6,114 nucleotides of DNA from an uncultured Coriobacteriaceae bacterium (GCA_900552935.1 USBN01000058.1:1-6114); one strand, 5' to 3'; positions 1 to 5,189 are shown, counted from the stretch's first letter. Numbers and translations are program-made. Notes: generated from the sequence alone by a model not told the origin.

Positions 1-29
1 CGGCAGCGTCAGATGTGTATAAGAGACAG
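1..29 (+). other. Nextera (Tn5) sequencing adapter remnant, not genomic
   Basis: Bases 11-29 read AGATGTGTATAAGAGACAG, the 19-bp Tn5 mosaic end used in Nextera libraries. Bases 1-10 (CGGCAGCGTC) are the preceding part of the Read 1 transposase adapter, so 29 of its 33 bases are present with no mismatch to the adapter as I know it. Real DNA starts at base 30. Any reading frame running through this stretch (for example one beginning V-Y-K-R-Q at base 15) is an artefact. Confidence 0.97.
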
Positions 30-760
30 TTCGCCGCCCCGGCGACTATGGCTTTGGGGACTTCCCATGTGACGTCGTCTTCGCGAACGGCTCGATCGTC
101 CTCTCGAGGGAGGGCGAGCTGCTGCGATTCGCCACGCTCGACCCGGCGTTTGTCGAAGAGACGCTCGCGGCGTTTCCCGAGGCGCCGTTTCTGTGCATCG
201 GCAGGCGTCACAGCTACGTCTGCACGTCTCGCGAGGCCTATGACGCGGAGTACGTCGCCCATGGCTTTGTGACGCGCGTCAAGGATTACGTCCGCCTGCG
301 CGCCATGCACGCTCCCGGAATGCGCGCGGCGGACGAGATGCTCTACGATCAGACGCCCTCCACCATCCTTGCGAACGAGATCTGCAAGATCAACTGCCGC
401 ACGACTGACCCCGGTCTGATTCGCGAGCTCGATGCCTTCTTTGCGGAGCACTCCGACAAGGTGGTTAACGCCCCCTTCAACCCAAGCATGTTCGAGGTGA
501 CGCGCGCGGGCGTCGACAAGGGCGAGGCGATCGCCTGGCTTGCGGCCAACTATGACATCGGAGAGGACGAGGTCGCCGTCTACGGAGACGGCGGCAACGA
601 CATCGCCATGCTCGAGAGGTTCGCGCCCCACGGGCACGCCTACGCGCCCCATGGCGCCTGCGATGACGCGAAGCGCGCTGCCAGCGAGGTCATTGGTTCG
701 AACGTCCTCTACGCCGTGCCCAGGCACATGGTGCGAACGGTCCGCGGCGACTCGAAGTGA
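30..760 (+). CDS. HAD-superfamily Cof-type phosphatase, 5'-truncated
   Basis: Partial gene read in frame from base 32 to the TGA at 758-760, leaving 242 residues. Cof-type HAD hydrolases are cytosolic Mg-dependent phosphatases acting on sugar phosphates, nucleotides or cofactors such as pyridoxal phosphate; the substrate cannot be read from sequence. Visible landmarks: FANGS at about residues 17-21 (the family's 'NG' segment after motif II), a C2-type cap in the middle, motif III lysine in DKGEA (about 162-166), and motif IV GDGGND (about 185-190), which binds metal. Family members are usually 260-290 residues, so some 40 residues are missing. The first residues (RRPGDYGF) look like the sequence right after a motif II T/S-G-R, so the catalytic DxD motif and probably the motif II Ser/Thr lie beyond the edge. 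The truncation is due to the contig end, not to decay. The C-terminus is complete. Confidence 0.9.
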
Positions 761-794
761 GTCATGTCGCATGCGAGTACCTTGTGTAGAGATG

Positions 795-822
795 TTGAGC
801 GGTAAACAAGCTCTGCTATGAT
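795..822 (+). promoter_or_regulatory. sigma70-type promoter of the MarR gene
   Basis: TTGAGC (795-800) and TATGAT (817-822) are separated by 16 bp, close to the TTGACA/TATAAT consensus. Transcription would start near 829, giving a leader of about 24 nt before the ATG at 853, with a GAGGGAGG ribosome binding site at 842-849. This is the only strong promoter match I find in the window. Two symmetrical elements sit nearby: a 10-bp palindrome TCGCATGCGA at 767-776, and an interrupted inverted repeat CTTGTGTA (781-788) / TAAACAAG (803-810), 7 of 8 pairs, overlapping the -35 box and spacer. Confidence 0.65.
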
Positions 823-852
823 GCACGGGACGGATCAGAAAGAGGGAGGCCG

Positions 853-1317
853 ATGGCCGAGAAAAACACGGACGGCGAGCGTTTCCAGGAGTTCGTTCGC
901 CTTATCTCCTCGACGGAAAAGGAGATTCAGCGCATCCGTGCGGTAGAGTGCGAGCGCCTGGGCCTTCGTGGTGCGGACCTCATGTGCCTTTACTATCTCG
1001 GCCGCTCCTCCACGGGCATGACGGCGGCAGAGCTTGCTCGTACGGCGGGTGTCACTCGCGCCGCCGTGTGCCGTACGATCGCGAGCCTCAGCGAGGCCAA
1101 ACTCGTCGAGGTCAAGGATGACCCAGAGTCGACCACGCGCCGCTATCGCGCCGAGATCTGCCTCACGCAGGCTGGCCGCGAGCTCATGGGTCGCGTCGAC
1201 CAGGCGATTTCGCGCGTCATGTCGAGGGTCGACTCGGCGCTTGACGGCCGCTCGCGCGTTCGCCTGTATGACTCCCTCGAATCCGTCCTTGAGTGTCTGC
1301 GCGGCATCGGCCGTTAG
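853..1317 (+). CDS. MarR-family winged-helix transcriptional regulator
   Basis: A 154-residue protein, the usual length for MarR dimers, which bind palindromic operators and are often released by small ligands. An N-terminal helix region (about 8-35) would form part of the dimer interface. The winged helix-turn-helix follows: MTAAELARTAGVTRAAVCRT at 56-75 is the recognition region, and the wing spans about 84-106 with the family's acidic-then-arginine pattern (KDDPESTTRRYRAEICLT). C-terminal helices (about 107-152) complete the dimer. The ATG is supported by GAGGGAGG 3 nt upstream, slightly close but strong, and by its own promoter at 795-822. Autoregulation through the inverted repeat at 781-810 is an inference. 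The next gene, 105 nt downstream, encodes a fatty-acid-binding DegV protein, so a lipid-related role is possible. The ligand cannot be deduced. Five cysteines (33, 45, 73, 103, 148) are present; whether any senses oxidants is unknown. Confidence 0.9.
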   Translation: MAEKNTDGERFQEFVRLISSTEKEIQRIRAVECERLGLRGADLMCLYYLGRSSTGMTAAELARTAGVTRAAVCRTIASLSEAKLVEVKDDPESTTRRYRAEICLTQAGRELMGRVDQAISRVMSRVDSALDGRSRVRLYDSLESVLECLRGIGR

Positions 1318-1326
1318 CGCTCAGGC

Positions 1327-1350
1327 ATCCATCGAAGCGTAGCGATGGGT
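1327..1350 (+). other. small stem-loop after the MarR gene
   Basis: ATCCATCG (1327-1334) pairs with CGATGGGT (1343-1350) with one G-U pair, around an 8-nt loop. It starts 9 nt after the MarR stop codon but has no following T run, so it is not a standard intrinsic terminator. It may be a processing or attenuation element between MarR and degV, or chance. Confidence 0.3.
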
Positions 1351-1366
1351 CACGAGGCCTCTATTC

Positions 1367-1384
1367 TTGTGGGCCTTGTGGGCC
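1367..1384 (+). repeat. two tandem copies of TTGTGGGCC
   Basis: A 9-bp unit, TTGTGGGCC, occurs twice in a row in the gap before degV, followed by a third TTG. It lies about 40 nt ahead of the degV start. It could be a small slippage duplication or an operator; nothing else in the window repeats it. Confidence 0.5.
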
Positions 1385-1422
1385 TTGCCTTCGCGCGCGT
1401 GTGATAAGGAAGAGGATTCACC

Positions 1423-2292
1423 ATGGCCGTTCGCATCATCACGGACTCCGCGTCTGATATAACCCCGGAAGACATCGAGGCCGCCGGAAGCCCGGCGCTC
1501 ACGGTTCTGCCCCTGAGCATCACCTTTGGCTCGGACACCTATGCCGACAGCGTCGACCTCACGCACAGGCGCTTCTACGAGCTCCTCGTCGAGTGCGATG
1601 ACCTGCCGAAGACCGGCCAGGTGAACCCGTATGCCTTCGAGGGCGCCATCCGAAAGGCGCGCGAGGCGGAGGAGGATGCCGTTGTTATCACGGTCTCCGG
1701 TAAGCTCTCCGGCACGTATGAGAGCGCCGTTTCCGCTGCGTCTGGCTTTGATGGCGGAGTCTACGTCGTCGACAGCCGCAACGTTTGCGTGGGCGAGCGC
1801 GTCCTCGTCGACTATGCCCTGCGCCTCGTGAGGGAGGGCCTTACCGCGGCGGACATCGCCACCGCTCTCGAGCAGGTGCGCGACGACATCTTCGTCGTGG
1901 GTCTGCTCGACACGCTCGAGTACCTCCGTCGTGGCGGTCGTGTGCCTGCCGCCGCCGCTGCCGTGGGCCAGCTGCTCTCCATCAAGCCGGTCATCTCCGT
2001 CGAGGATGGCGAGGTTGTCGTCTTGGGTAAGGCGCGTGGCTCCAAGAACGGGCGCAACCTCCTGACCCAGCAGATCGAGAAGTCCGGTGGCATCGACTTC
2101 TCCATGCCGATCGCGCTTGGCTACGCTGGTCTCGACGATGTCCTGCTCAGGAAGTACATCGAGGACTCCCGTGGCATCTGGGAGGCCAATGTGTGCGCCG
2201 ATGACCTGCCCGTTTACTCCGTTGGTGCGACGATTGGCACCCACGTCGGCCCCGGTGCGATCGCGTTGGCGTTCTTCAAGAAGAGCGCTTAG
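1423..2292 (+). CDS. DegV-family fatty-acid-binding protein (FakB-like)
   Basis: A complete 289-residue DegV protein, a typical length. DegV/FakB proteins hold a fatty acid in a buried pocket and present its carboxylate to the kinase FakA, which makes acyl-phosphate for phospholipid synthesis. Family motifs in order: ITDSASDI (6-13), PLSITF (30-35), TGQVNP (64-69, where many members have TSQPSP), SGKLSGTY (92-99), VVDSR (115-119), LEYLRRGGR (165-173), IKP (187-189) and the C-terminal GTHVGPGA (272-279). The serine of the SGKLSGT segment and the histidine of GTH are the positions known in FakB to contact the fatty-acid head group, so the site looks intact. GAGG at 1412-1415 lies 7 nt before the ATG. 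No fakA is in the window; bacteria often encode several FakB proteins away from it. It follows the MarR gene by 105 nt, probably within one transcript since I see no terminator or good promoter between them. Family assignment is firm; fatty-acid preference is unknown. Confidence 0.95.
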   Translation: MAVRIITDSASDITPEDIEAAGSPALTVLPLSITFGSDTYADSVDLTHRRFYELLVECDDLPKTGQVNPYAFEGAIRKAREAEEDAVVITVSGKLSGTYESAVSAASGFDGGVYVVDSRNVCVGERVLVDYALRLVREGLTAADIATALEQVRDDIFVVGLLDTLEYLRRGGRVPAAAAAVGQLLSIKPVISVEDGEVVVLGKARGSKNGRNLLTQQIEKSGGIDFSMPIALGYAGLDDVLLRKYIEDSRGIWEANVCADDLPVYSVGATIGTHVGPGAIALAFFKKSA

Positions 2293-2317
2293 GCCGGCGC
2301 TCTTGGTCCGATGGACC
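2281..2317 (+). terminator. possible degV terminator: two adjacent hairpins over the stop codon
   Basis: AAGAGCGC (2281-2288) pairs perfectly with GCGCTCTT (2297-2304) around an 8-nt loop that contains the degV stop codon. A second hairpin, GGTCC-GAT-GGACC (2305-2317), follows directly. There is no proper T run, only CTCTT inside the first arm, so this is a weak candidate for an intrinsic terminator. It could equally be a 3'-end protecting structure. Confidence 0.35.
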
Positions 2318-2387
2318 CGCATTCCGGTGAGCCGCGCTTGCCGCCGGACCGCGGCGCCGCCCAGGCGCTCGCCGCCGCCCACCAGAG

Positions 2388-2410
2388 AATGACTCGCGGG
2401 GGCGGTCATT
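2388..2410. other. AATGAC/GTCATT inverted repeat in the gap after degV
   Basis: Perfect 6-bp arms AATGAC (2388-2393) and GTCATT (2405-2410) flank an 11-nt GC-rich centre. There is no T run on either side. It lies in the 244-nt gap between degV and the LURP-one gene, whose remaining sequence is GC-rich (including the palindrome GCGGCGCCGC at 2351-2360) and contains no gene. It may be an operator or chance. Confidence 0.25.
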
Positions 2411-2449
2411 TGCGAGGTTGCTCTGCGTTCGTTCGGGTACACTTCTCTA

Positions 2450-2487
2450 CGCAACAATTTCGCAACAGAGAACCCTGCCACGCAACG
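2450..2487 (+). repeat. three phased CGCAAC direct repeats upstream of the LURP-one gene
   Basis: CGCAACA occurs at 2450-2456 and 2461-2467, and CGCAACG at 2481-2487. The start-to-start distances are 11 and 20 bp, roughly one and two helical turns, so the copies lie on about the same face of the DNA. A weak -10-like TACACT (2438-2443) lies just before them, with no well-spaced -35. A regulator-binding or leader element is possible. No function is proven. Confidence 0.35.
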
Positions 2488-2536
2488 TGCGCCGCCGAGG
2501 CTGCGCGGGCGCCGTGCGCAGGCCAGGAGGGCACGC

Positions 2537-3406
2537 ATGGCAAAGAACAAGTACGACATCAGGACCCAAGACTATAAGACCCAGCGTACGATGGCGAAGA
2601 CGTTCGCCTACATGCTCATTGGTTGGGGTACCCTCCTGGTCATTACTGGCTGCCTCTACGTGTATGGCGCGATTACGACCCCAGGTTCAAATAGCTCCAA
2701 TATGGCGGCCATCGCCGGCGCGTCCTTCGCCCTTATCGGCATCGTGCTCATTGTCCTTGGCGCGCGCAACATCGTCGCGACCAAGGCCAAGAACAAGGAG
2801 GGCGAGAAGTCCGAGACTAAGGCCTTCACTGCCGTTACCGGTGCCGTTCGCAAGCTGCACTTCCAGGGTGCCGCTGCCGACGTCTTCGATTCCGAGATGA
2901 ATATCGTTGACGGGTCTGGCAACACCGTGTTCGAGATTAGCGGCAGGACGGGCGCCTTCGGGCCCAAGGCCGAGATTCGCGCGGCGGGCGGCTCTGTCCT
3001 CGGCTCGGTTCGCGGCCAGGTCATCTCGACCAGCCACGTCTATGACATCAAGCTTTCTAACGGCCATTCTGTTCGCCTTGTTCGCGATTTGCTGAAGACT
3101 CCCCACACCATTGCGGTCGGTGAGACGGATTGGAAGATCAAGGGCGATGATCTCCTCAACTTTGACTTCAAGCTTCGCGACTCCAAGGGCACGCTCGCTC
3201 TGTCTGGCTGCCGCCGTGCCGATTCCCACAACATCGAGATTAGCGATACCGCCCATGATGACCTCTGTGTTGCCATCGCTGTCGTGATGCTGCACATTAG
3301 CCAGCAGCATCACATCGAGGTGCTCGATAGCGAGCGCATCGCCAACGAGAACCCGATGGGCCCGTCGATTCTCGACGAGCTGATTGGCGGCAACAACAGG
3401 AGCTAA
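2537..3406 (+). CDS. membrane-anchored LURP-one-related (tubby-like) protein
   Basis: A 289-residue protein with two parts. Residues 23-45 and 56-77 are strongly hydrophobic, forming a two-helix membrane hairpin after a short basic, polar N-terminus (MAKNKYDIRTQDYKTQRTMAK). A charged linker (82-96) leads to a beta-rich soluble domain from about 105 to 262. Its pattern, GNTVFEISG, then VLGSVRGQV, VYDIKLSNGHSVRLVRDL, DWKIKGDDLLNFDFKLRDSKG and a final hydrophobic helix (DDLCVAIAVVMLHI, 241-254), fits the LURP-one-related/tubby C-terminal fold, a beta barrel around a central helix. Such domains are linked to membranes and lipid binding in eukaryotes; bacterial roles are mostly unknown. The domain is assigned by pattern, without a profile search. 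The start is secure: AGGAGGG (2525-2531) lies 5 nt before the ATG. It appears to be a single-gene transcript, ending at the terminator at 3586-3619 after a repeat-bearing 3' region. Specific function is not known. Confidence 0.75.
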   Translation: MAKNKYDIRTQDYKTQRTMAKTFAYMLIGWGTLLVITGCLYVYGAITTPGSNSSNMAAIAGASFALIGIVLIVLGARNIVATKAKNKEGEKSETKAFTAVTGAVRKLHFQGAAADVFDSEMNIVDGSGNTVFEISGRTGAFGPKAEIRAAGGSVLGSVRGQVISTSHVYDIKLSNGHSVRLVRDLLKTPHTIAVGETDWKIKGDDLLNFDFKLRDSKGTLALSGCRRADSHNIEISDTAHDDLCVAIAVVMLHISQQHHIEVLDSERIANENPMGPSILDELIGGNNRS

Positions 3407-3424
3407 GCGTCTGTGGCTTGCACG

Positions 3425-3578
3425 TTCTGGGCCGGCGAGGTTCGGCTATTGCGAGCGCCCGCTTCTGGGCCGGCGAGGTTCGGCTATTGCGAGCGCCCGC
3501 TTCTGAGCCGATGCGGTTCGGCTAGCACGAACGCTTGCGAACGGTCGCTTCTGAGCCGACGCGGTTTGGCTATTGCGA
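3425..3578 (+). repeat. four-copy stem-loop repeat array in the 3' region of the LURP-one gene
   Basis: Four units begin TTCTGRGCC at 3425, 3463, 3501 and 3549. The first two are identical over 38 bp; the third is diverged and 48 bp long; the fourth is cut short. Each contains a 6-bp stem with a 6-nt loop: GGCCGG-CGAGGT-TCGGCT in units 1 and 2, AGCCGA-TGCGGT-TCGGCT in unit 3, AGCCGA-CGCGGT-TTGGCT in unit 4. Substitutions in the arms keep pairing through G-U wobble, and the loops share YGMGGT. The array starts 19 nt after the stop codon and ends just before the intrinsic terminator, so it should lie in the mRNA's 3' untranslated region. An open frame crosses it but has no ribosome binding site and codes only for the repeat. 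Confidence 0.85.
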
Positions 3579-3585
3579 TGACTTG

Positions 3586-3619
3586 GGAGGGTCCGGCATA
3601 TGTCCGGGCCCTCTATTTT
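3586..3619 (+). terminator. intrinsic terminator of the LURP-one gene
   Basis: GGAGGGTCCGG (3586-3596) pairs with CCGGGCCCTCT (3604-3614) over 11 pairs, two of them G-U, with a 7-nt loop CATATGT. ATTTTG follows at once, giving the T run. This is the best rho-independent terminator in the window. It lies 180 nt after the LURP-one stop codon and downstream of the stem-loop repeat array. Confidence 0.85.
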
Positions 3620-3669
3620 GTCCGAATCATGCCTCGCTGCCTTGCTTTTGCCGTTAGATTGATGTGGAG

Positions 3670-3827
3670 AAGGGACAGAAAGTCCCTTAAATGCAAAAGT
3701 GAGCAGCCAAATGGCCTCCGTGCGAGTAGACGATCGATTTGCGTTTGTAAACCCGCAGGTAGATCGATTGACGTTCCATGGGCTACTTTGGCAGGTTTGA
3801 TTTGGCTGCTCACTTTCGGTATCCCTT
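3670..3827. repeat. inverted-repeat element with 17-bp perfect arms (MITE-like or structured RNA)
   Basis: The core has perfect 17-bp arms: AAAGTGAGCAGCCAAAT (3696-3712) and its exact reverse complement at 3800-3816, enclosing 87 nt. Inside the loop a second hairpin can form: CGATCGAT (3731-3738) with ATCGATTG (3763-3770), then TGCG (3740-3743) with CGCA (3754-3757). Outside the left arm is a perfect 7-bp hairpin, AAGGGAC-AGAAA-GTCCCTT (3670-3688). Its AAGGGA and GAAAGT (3670-3683) can also pair with ACTTTC and TCCCTT (3812-3827) on the right, competing with the other helices. No clear target-site duplication and no gene is present. Part of the 540-nt gap between the LURP-one gene and crcB. 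Confidence 0.8.
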
Positions 3828-3837
3828 CATTTCTCGG

Positions 3838-3875
3838 CGTATGCTTGAGCGCATTGATGCGCGTTAATTGGGAGG
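3838..3875 (+). repeat. upstream copy of the duplicated crcB leader
   Basis: This 38-bp stretch (starting CGTATGCTTGAGC, ending TTGGGAGG) matches 3903-3939 at about 30 of 38 positions with one gap. It keeps a Shine-Dalgarno-like GGGAGGGG but is not followed by a convincing gene. GCGCA-TTGA-TGCGC (3849-3862) can form a hairpin here; the second copy has lost that pairing. Confidence 0.7.
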
Positions 3876-3902
3876 GGCGTGGCTCGAGGTTGTATCCCAG
3901 CT

Positions 3903-3939
3903 CGTATCCTTGAGCTTATTGACGCGCATTTATGGAAGG
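3903..3939 (+). repeat. downstream copy of the duplicated leader, containing the crcB ribosome binding site
   Basis: Begins CGTATCCTTGAGC and ends TTTATGGAAGG, 65 bp downstream of the first copy. The terminal GGAAGGA (3934-3940) is the ribosome binding site of crcB, 6 nt before its ATG at 3947. The duplication therefore covers the translation-initiation region of crcB. Confidence 0.7.
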
Positions 3940-3946
3940 ATCGATC

Positions 3947-4333
3947 ATGTTTGATGCTCTTGCGGTGTTCGTTGGCGGAGGTGCTGGGTCTGTTGCGCGG
4001 TGGCTCATCTCGCTTGCGCCATTTGGGTCCACTGCGGATGCGGGGTTTCCCGTTGCCACCTTCGTCACGAACGTGATTGGTGCCTTTTGCATCGGCGTTA
4101 TCGTTGGCCTTGCCGCCCCCGCCTCGCTTCTTCCTAAGACGACGCTTCTGCTCAAGACCGGATTCTGTGGCGGGTTCACGACCTTCTCCACCTTCGCCCT
4201 TGAGGCGTCGGGGCTCTTCGAGCACGGTAACTGGTTTGTCGGCGGGGGATACGTGCTGCTCAGCCTCGTGCTTGGCGTCTTGGCCTGCTTTGCTGGGCAG
4301 TTCGTTGCCGGTGGACTGTGCCCGCGTGTTTAG
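3947..4333 (+). CDS. crcB: CrcB/Fluc fluoride ion channel
   Basis: A 128-residue, four-helix membrane protein, the normal size for CrcB. These proteins assemble as antiparallel dimers and let fluoride leave the cytoplasm, protecting enzymes such as enolase. Diagnostic segments: GGGAGSVARW (10-19), FPVATFVTNVIGAF (34-47) with the pore asparagine at 42, and GFCGGFTTFSTF (72-83), which holds the central sodium-site region and the two phenylalanines (80 and 83) lining the pore. The last helix is about 98-122. I start at the ATG at 3947 because GGAAGGA (3934-3940) is correctly spaced from it; an in-frame ATG at 3932 overlaps that site and would add MEGSI. Only one crcB is visible, implying a homodimer unless a partner lies elsewhere. 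No fluoride riboswitch consensus is recognisable upstream; the leader instead carries a duplication and an inverted-repeat element. The DUF218 gene follows after 103 nt. Confidence 0.95.
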   Translation: MFDALAVFVGGGAGSVARWLISLAPFGSTADAGFPVATFVTNVIGAFCIGVIVGLAAPASLLPKTTLLLKTGFCGGFTTFSTFALEASGLFEHGNWFVGGGYVLLSLVLGVLACFAGQFVAGGLCPRV

Positions 4334-4436
4334 GGGATATCGATTCGGTGGCTTGGGTATACGTTTTCTGTATCGCGTGCTGCCGGGCCGCTATCGCGCG
4401 GGCCTCGAGCTCCTTGGCTGATTGGAGGTACGTGTC

Positions 4437-5177
4437 ATGACAATCGTCCTCATAGCTATTGGCGTCGTCAGCGTCGCCTATGGTGCCGCGATGGGTGTCT
4501 TATATCCCGCTCGTGGATTCTTCCTTGCGTGGATAGTCGTGGGCGCGGCGCTTCTTGCTGCAGGATGGGCGCATCGAACAGGTGCCTGGCAAGCGCTTCC
4601 CGCATGGACCCGCCGGATTGCCGTTACCGTGATGGCGCTGGTTGCGTGCGGTGTTTTTGCAGGTTGCGCGCTCATCATGCGCGCGGCTGTCTCGACTCCG
4701 CCGGCAAACCTAGACTGCATCGTCGTCCTCGGGGCGAATCTCAACGCGGATGGCTCTCCCAAGGAGACGCTTCGCTATCGCTTGGATGAGGCTGCGGCTT
4801 ATCTGGAGCGGAACCCGGAGACCACGTGCATCGTCTCCGGTGGTCAGGGTTCTGACGAACCATGTAGCGAGGCAGAGGCGATGGCCCACTACCTTGAGGC
4901 CGCTGGCGTAGATGCTTCGCGCATTCTGCTTGAAGACCGTTCGACCACCACGGCCGAGAACCTGCGCTTTTCCGCGGCGCTCCTCGATTTCCCGGGCGCC
5001 TCCGTGGGCGTCGTCACGAATGACTTCCACGTGCTGCGCGCCACCCGCATCGCGCGTCGCCAGGGGCTGAGTAACGTCCATGGCATTTCAGCGCCCACAA
5101 ACCCGCTCTACCTGCCGCAGGCCTGCGTCCGTGAGTGCGCGGCGCTCGCGAAGGATGCCATGGTCGGAAATCTCTAG
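4437..5177 (+). CDS. YdcF/SanA/ElyC-like DUF218 membrane protein
   Basis: A 246-residue protein: three predicted membrane helices (about 2-22, 27-45, 62-82), then a DUF218 domain (about 92-235). Domain landmarks: DCIVVLGAN (93-101), LRYRLDEAAAYL (112-123), SGGQGSDEPCSEAEAM (134-149), the STTTAEN stretch (169-175) and TNDFHVLRA (194-202), all conserved in this family. Members such as SanA and ElyC are linked to envelope integrity and peptidoglycan precursor metabolism in E. coli; YdcF was reported to bind S-adenosylmethionine. No reaction is established, so none is assigned here. With three helices the domain may face outside, but topology is not certain. The start is the ATG at 4437, 8 nt after GGAGG (4424-4428); a TTG at 4422 overlaps that site and is unlikely. 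The LOG-like gene begins 12 nt after the stop, so the two are very likely one operon. Confidence 0.88.
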   Translation: MTIVLIAIGVVSVAYGAAMGVLYPARGFFLAWIVVGAALLAAGWAHRTGAWQALPAWTRRIAVTVMALVACGVFAGCALIMRAAVSTPPANLDCIVVLGANLNADGSPKETLRYRLDEAAAYLERNPETTCIVSGGQGSDEPCSEAEAMAHYLEAAGVDASRILLEDRSTTTAENLRFSAALLDFPGASVGVVTNDFHVLRATRIARRQGLSNVHGISAPTNPLYLPQACVRECAALAKDAMVGNL

Positions 5178-5189
5178 TTGGAGGCTGCC

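Noticed and set aside
15..272. Open frame beginning in the adapter (V/M-Y-K-R-Q...)
   Set aside because: It starts inside the Nextera mosaic end and lies out of frame with the HAD gene, whose conserved motifs occupy the other frame.
1321..2559. 412-codon open frame on the minus strand opposite degV
   Set aside because: It is the antisense of a clear DegV gene in GC-rich DNA, has low-complexity composition, and matches no family I recognise.
3425..3578. CRISPR array
   Set aside because: The first two units are identical over their whole 38 bp with no spacers, later units diverge, and no cas genes are nearby.
3613..3813. 66-codon minus-strand open frame
   Set aside because: It lies inside the inverted-repeat element, with no ribosome binding site seen and no recognisable protein features.
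3413..3913. 166-codon open frame across the stem-loop array and terminator
   Set aside because: No ribosome binding site. The protein is just the translated repeat, and the frame runs through an intrinsic terminator and the inverted-repeat element.
3932..3946. Earlier ATG start for crcB
   Set aside because: This ATG overlaps the ribosome binding site that serves the ATG at 3947, and CrcB proteins usually begin right at the first helix.
3879..4076. GTG-started open frame after the first leader copy
   Set aside because: A Shine-Dalgarno-like GGGAGGGG precedes it closely, but the frame runs into crcB out of frame and has no family resemblance.
4386..4404. GC-rich hairpin GGCCGC/GCGGGCC as a terminator after crcB
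   Set aside because: It needs a bulge and has no T run, and the next ribosome binding site follows shortly after.
4422..4436. TTG start for the DUF218 gene (and likewise TTG at 5178 for the LOG gene)
   Set aside because: In both cases the TTG overlaps the GGAGG ribosome binding site of a well-spaced downstream ATG.
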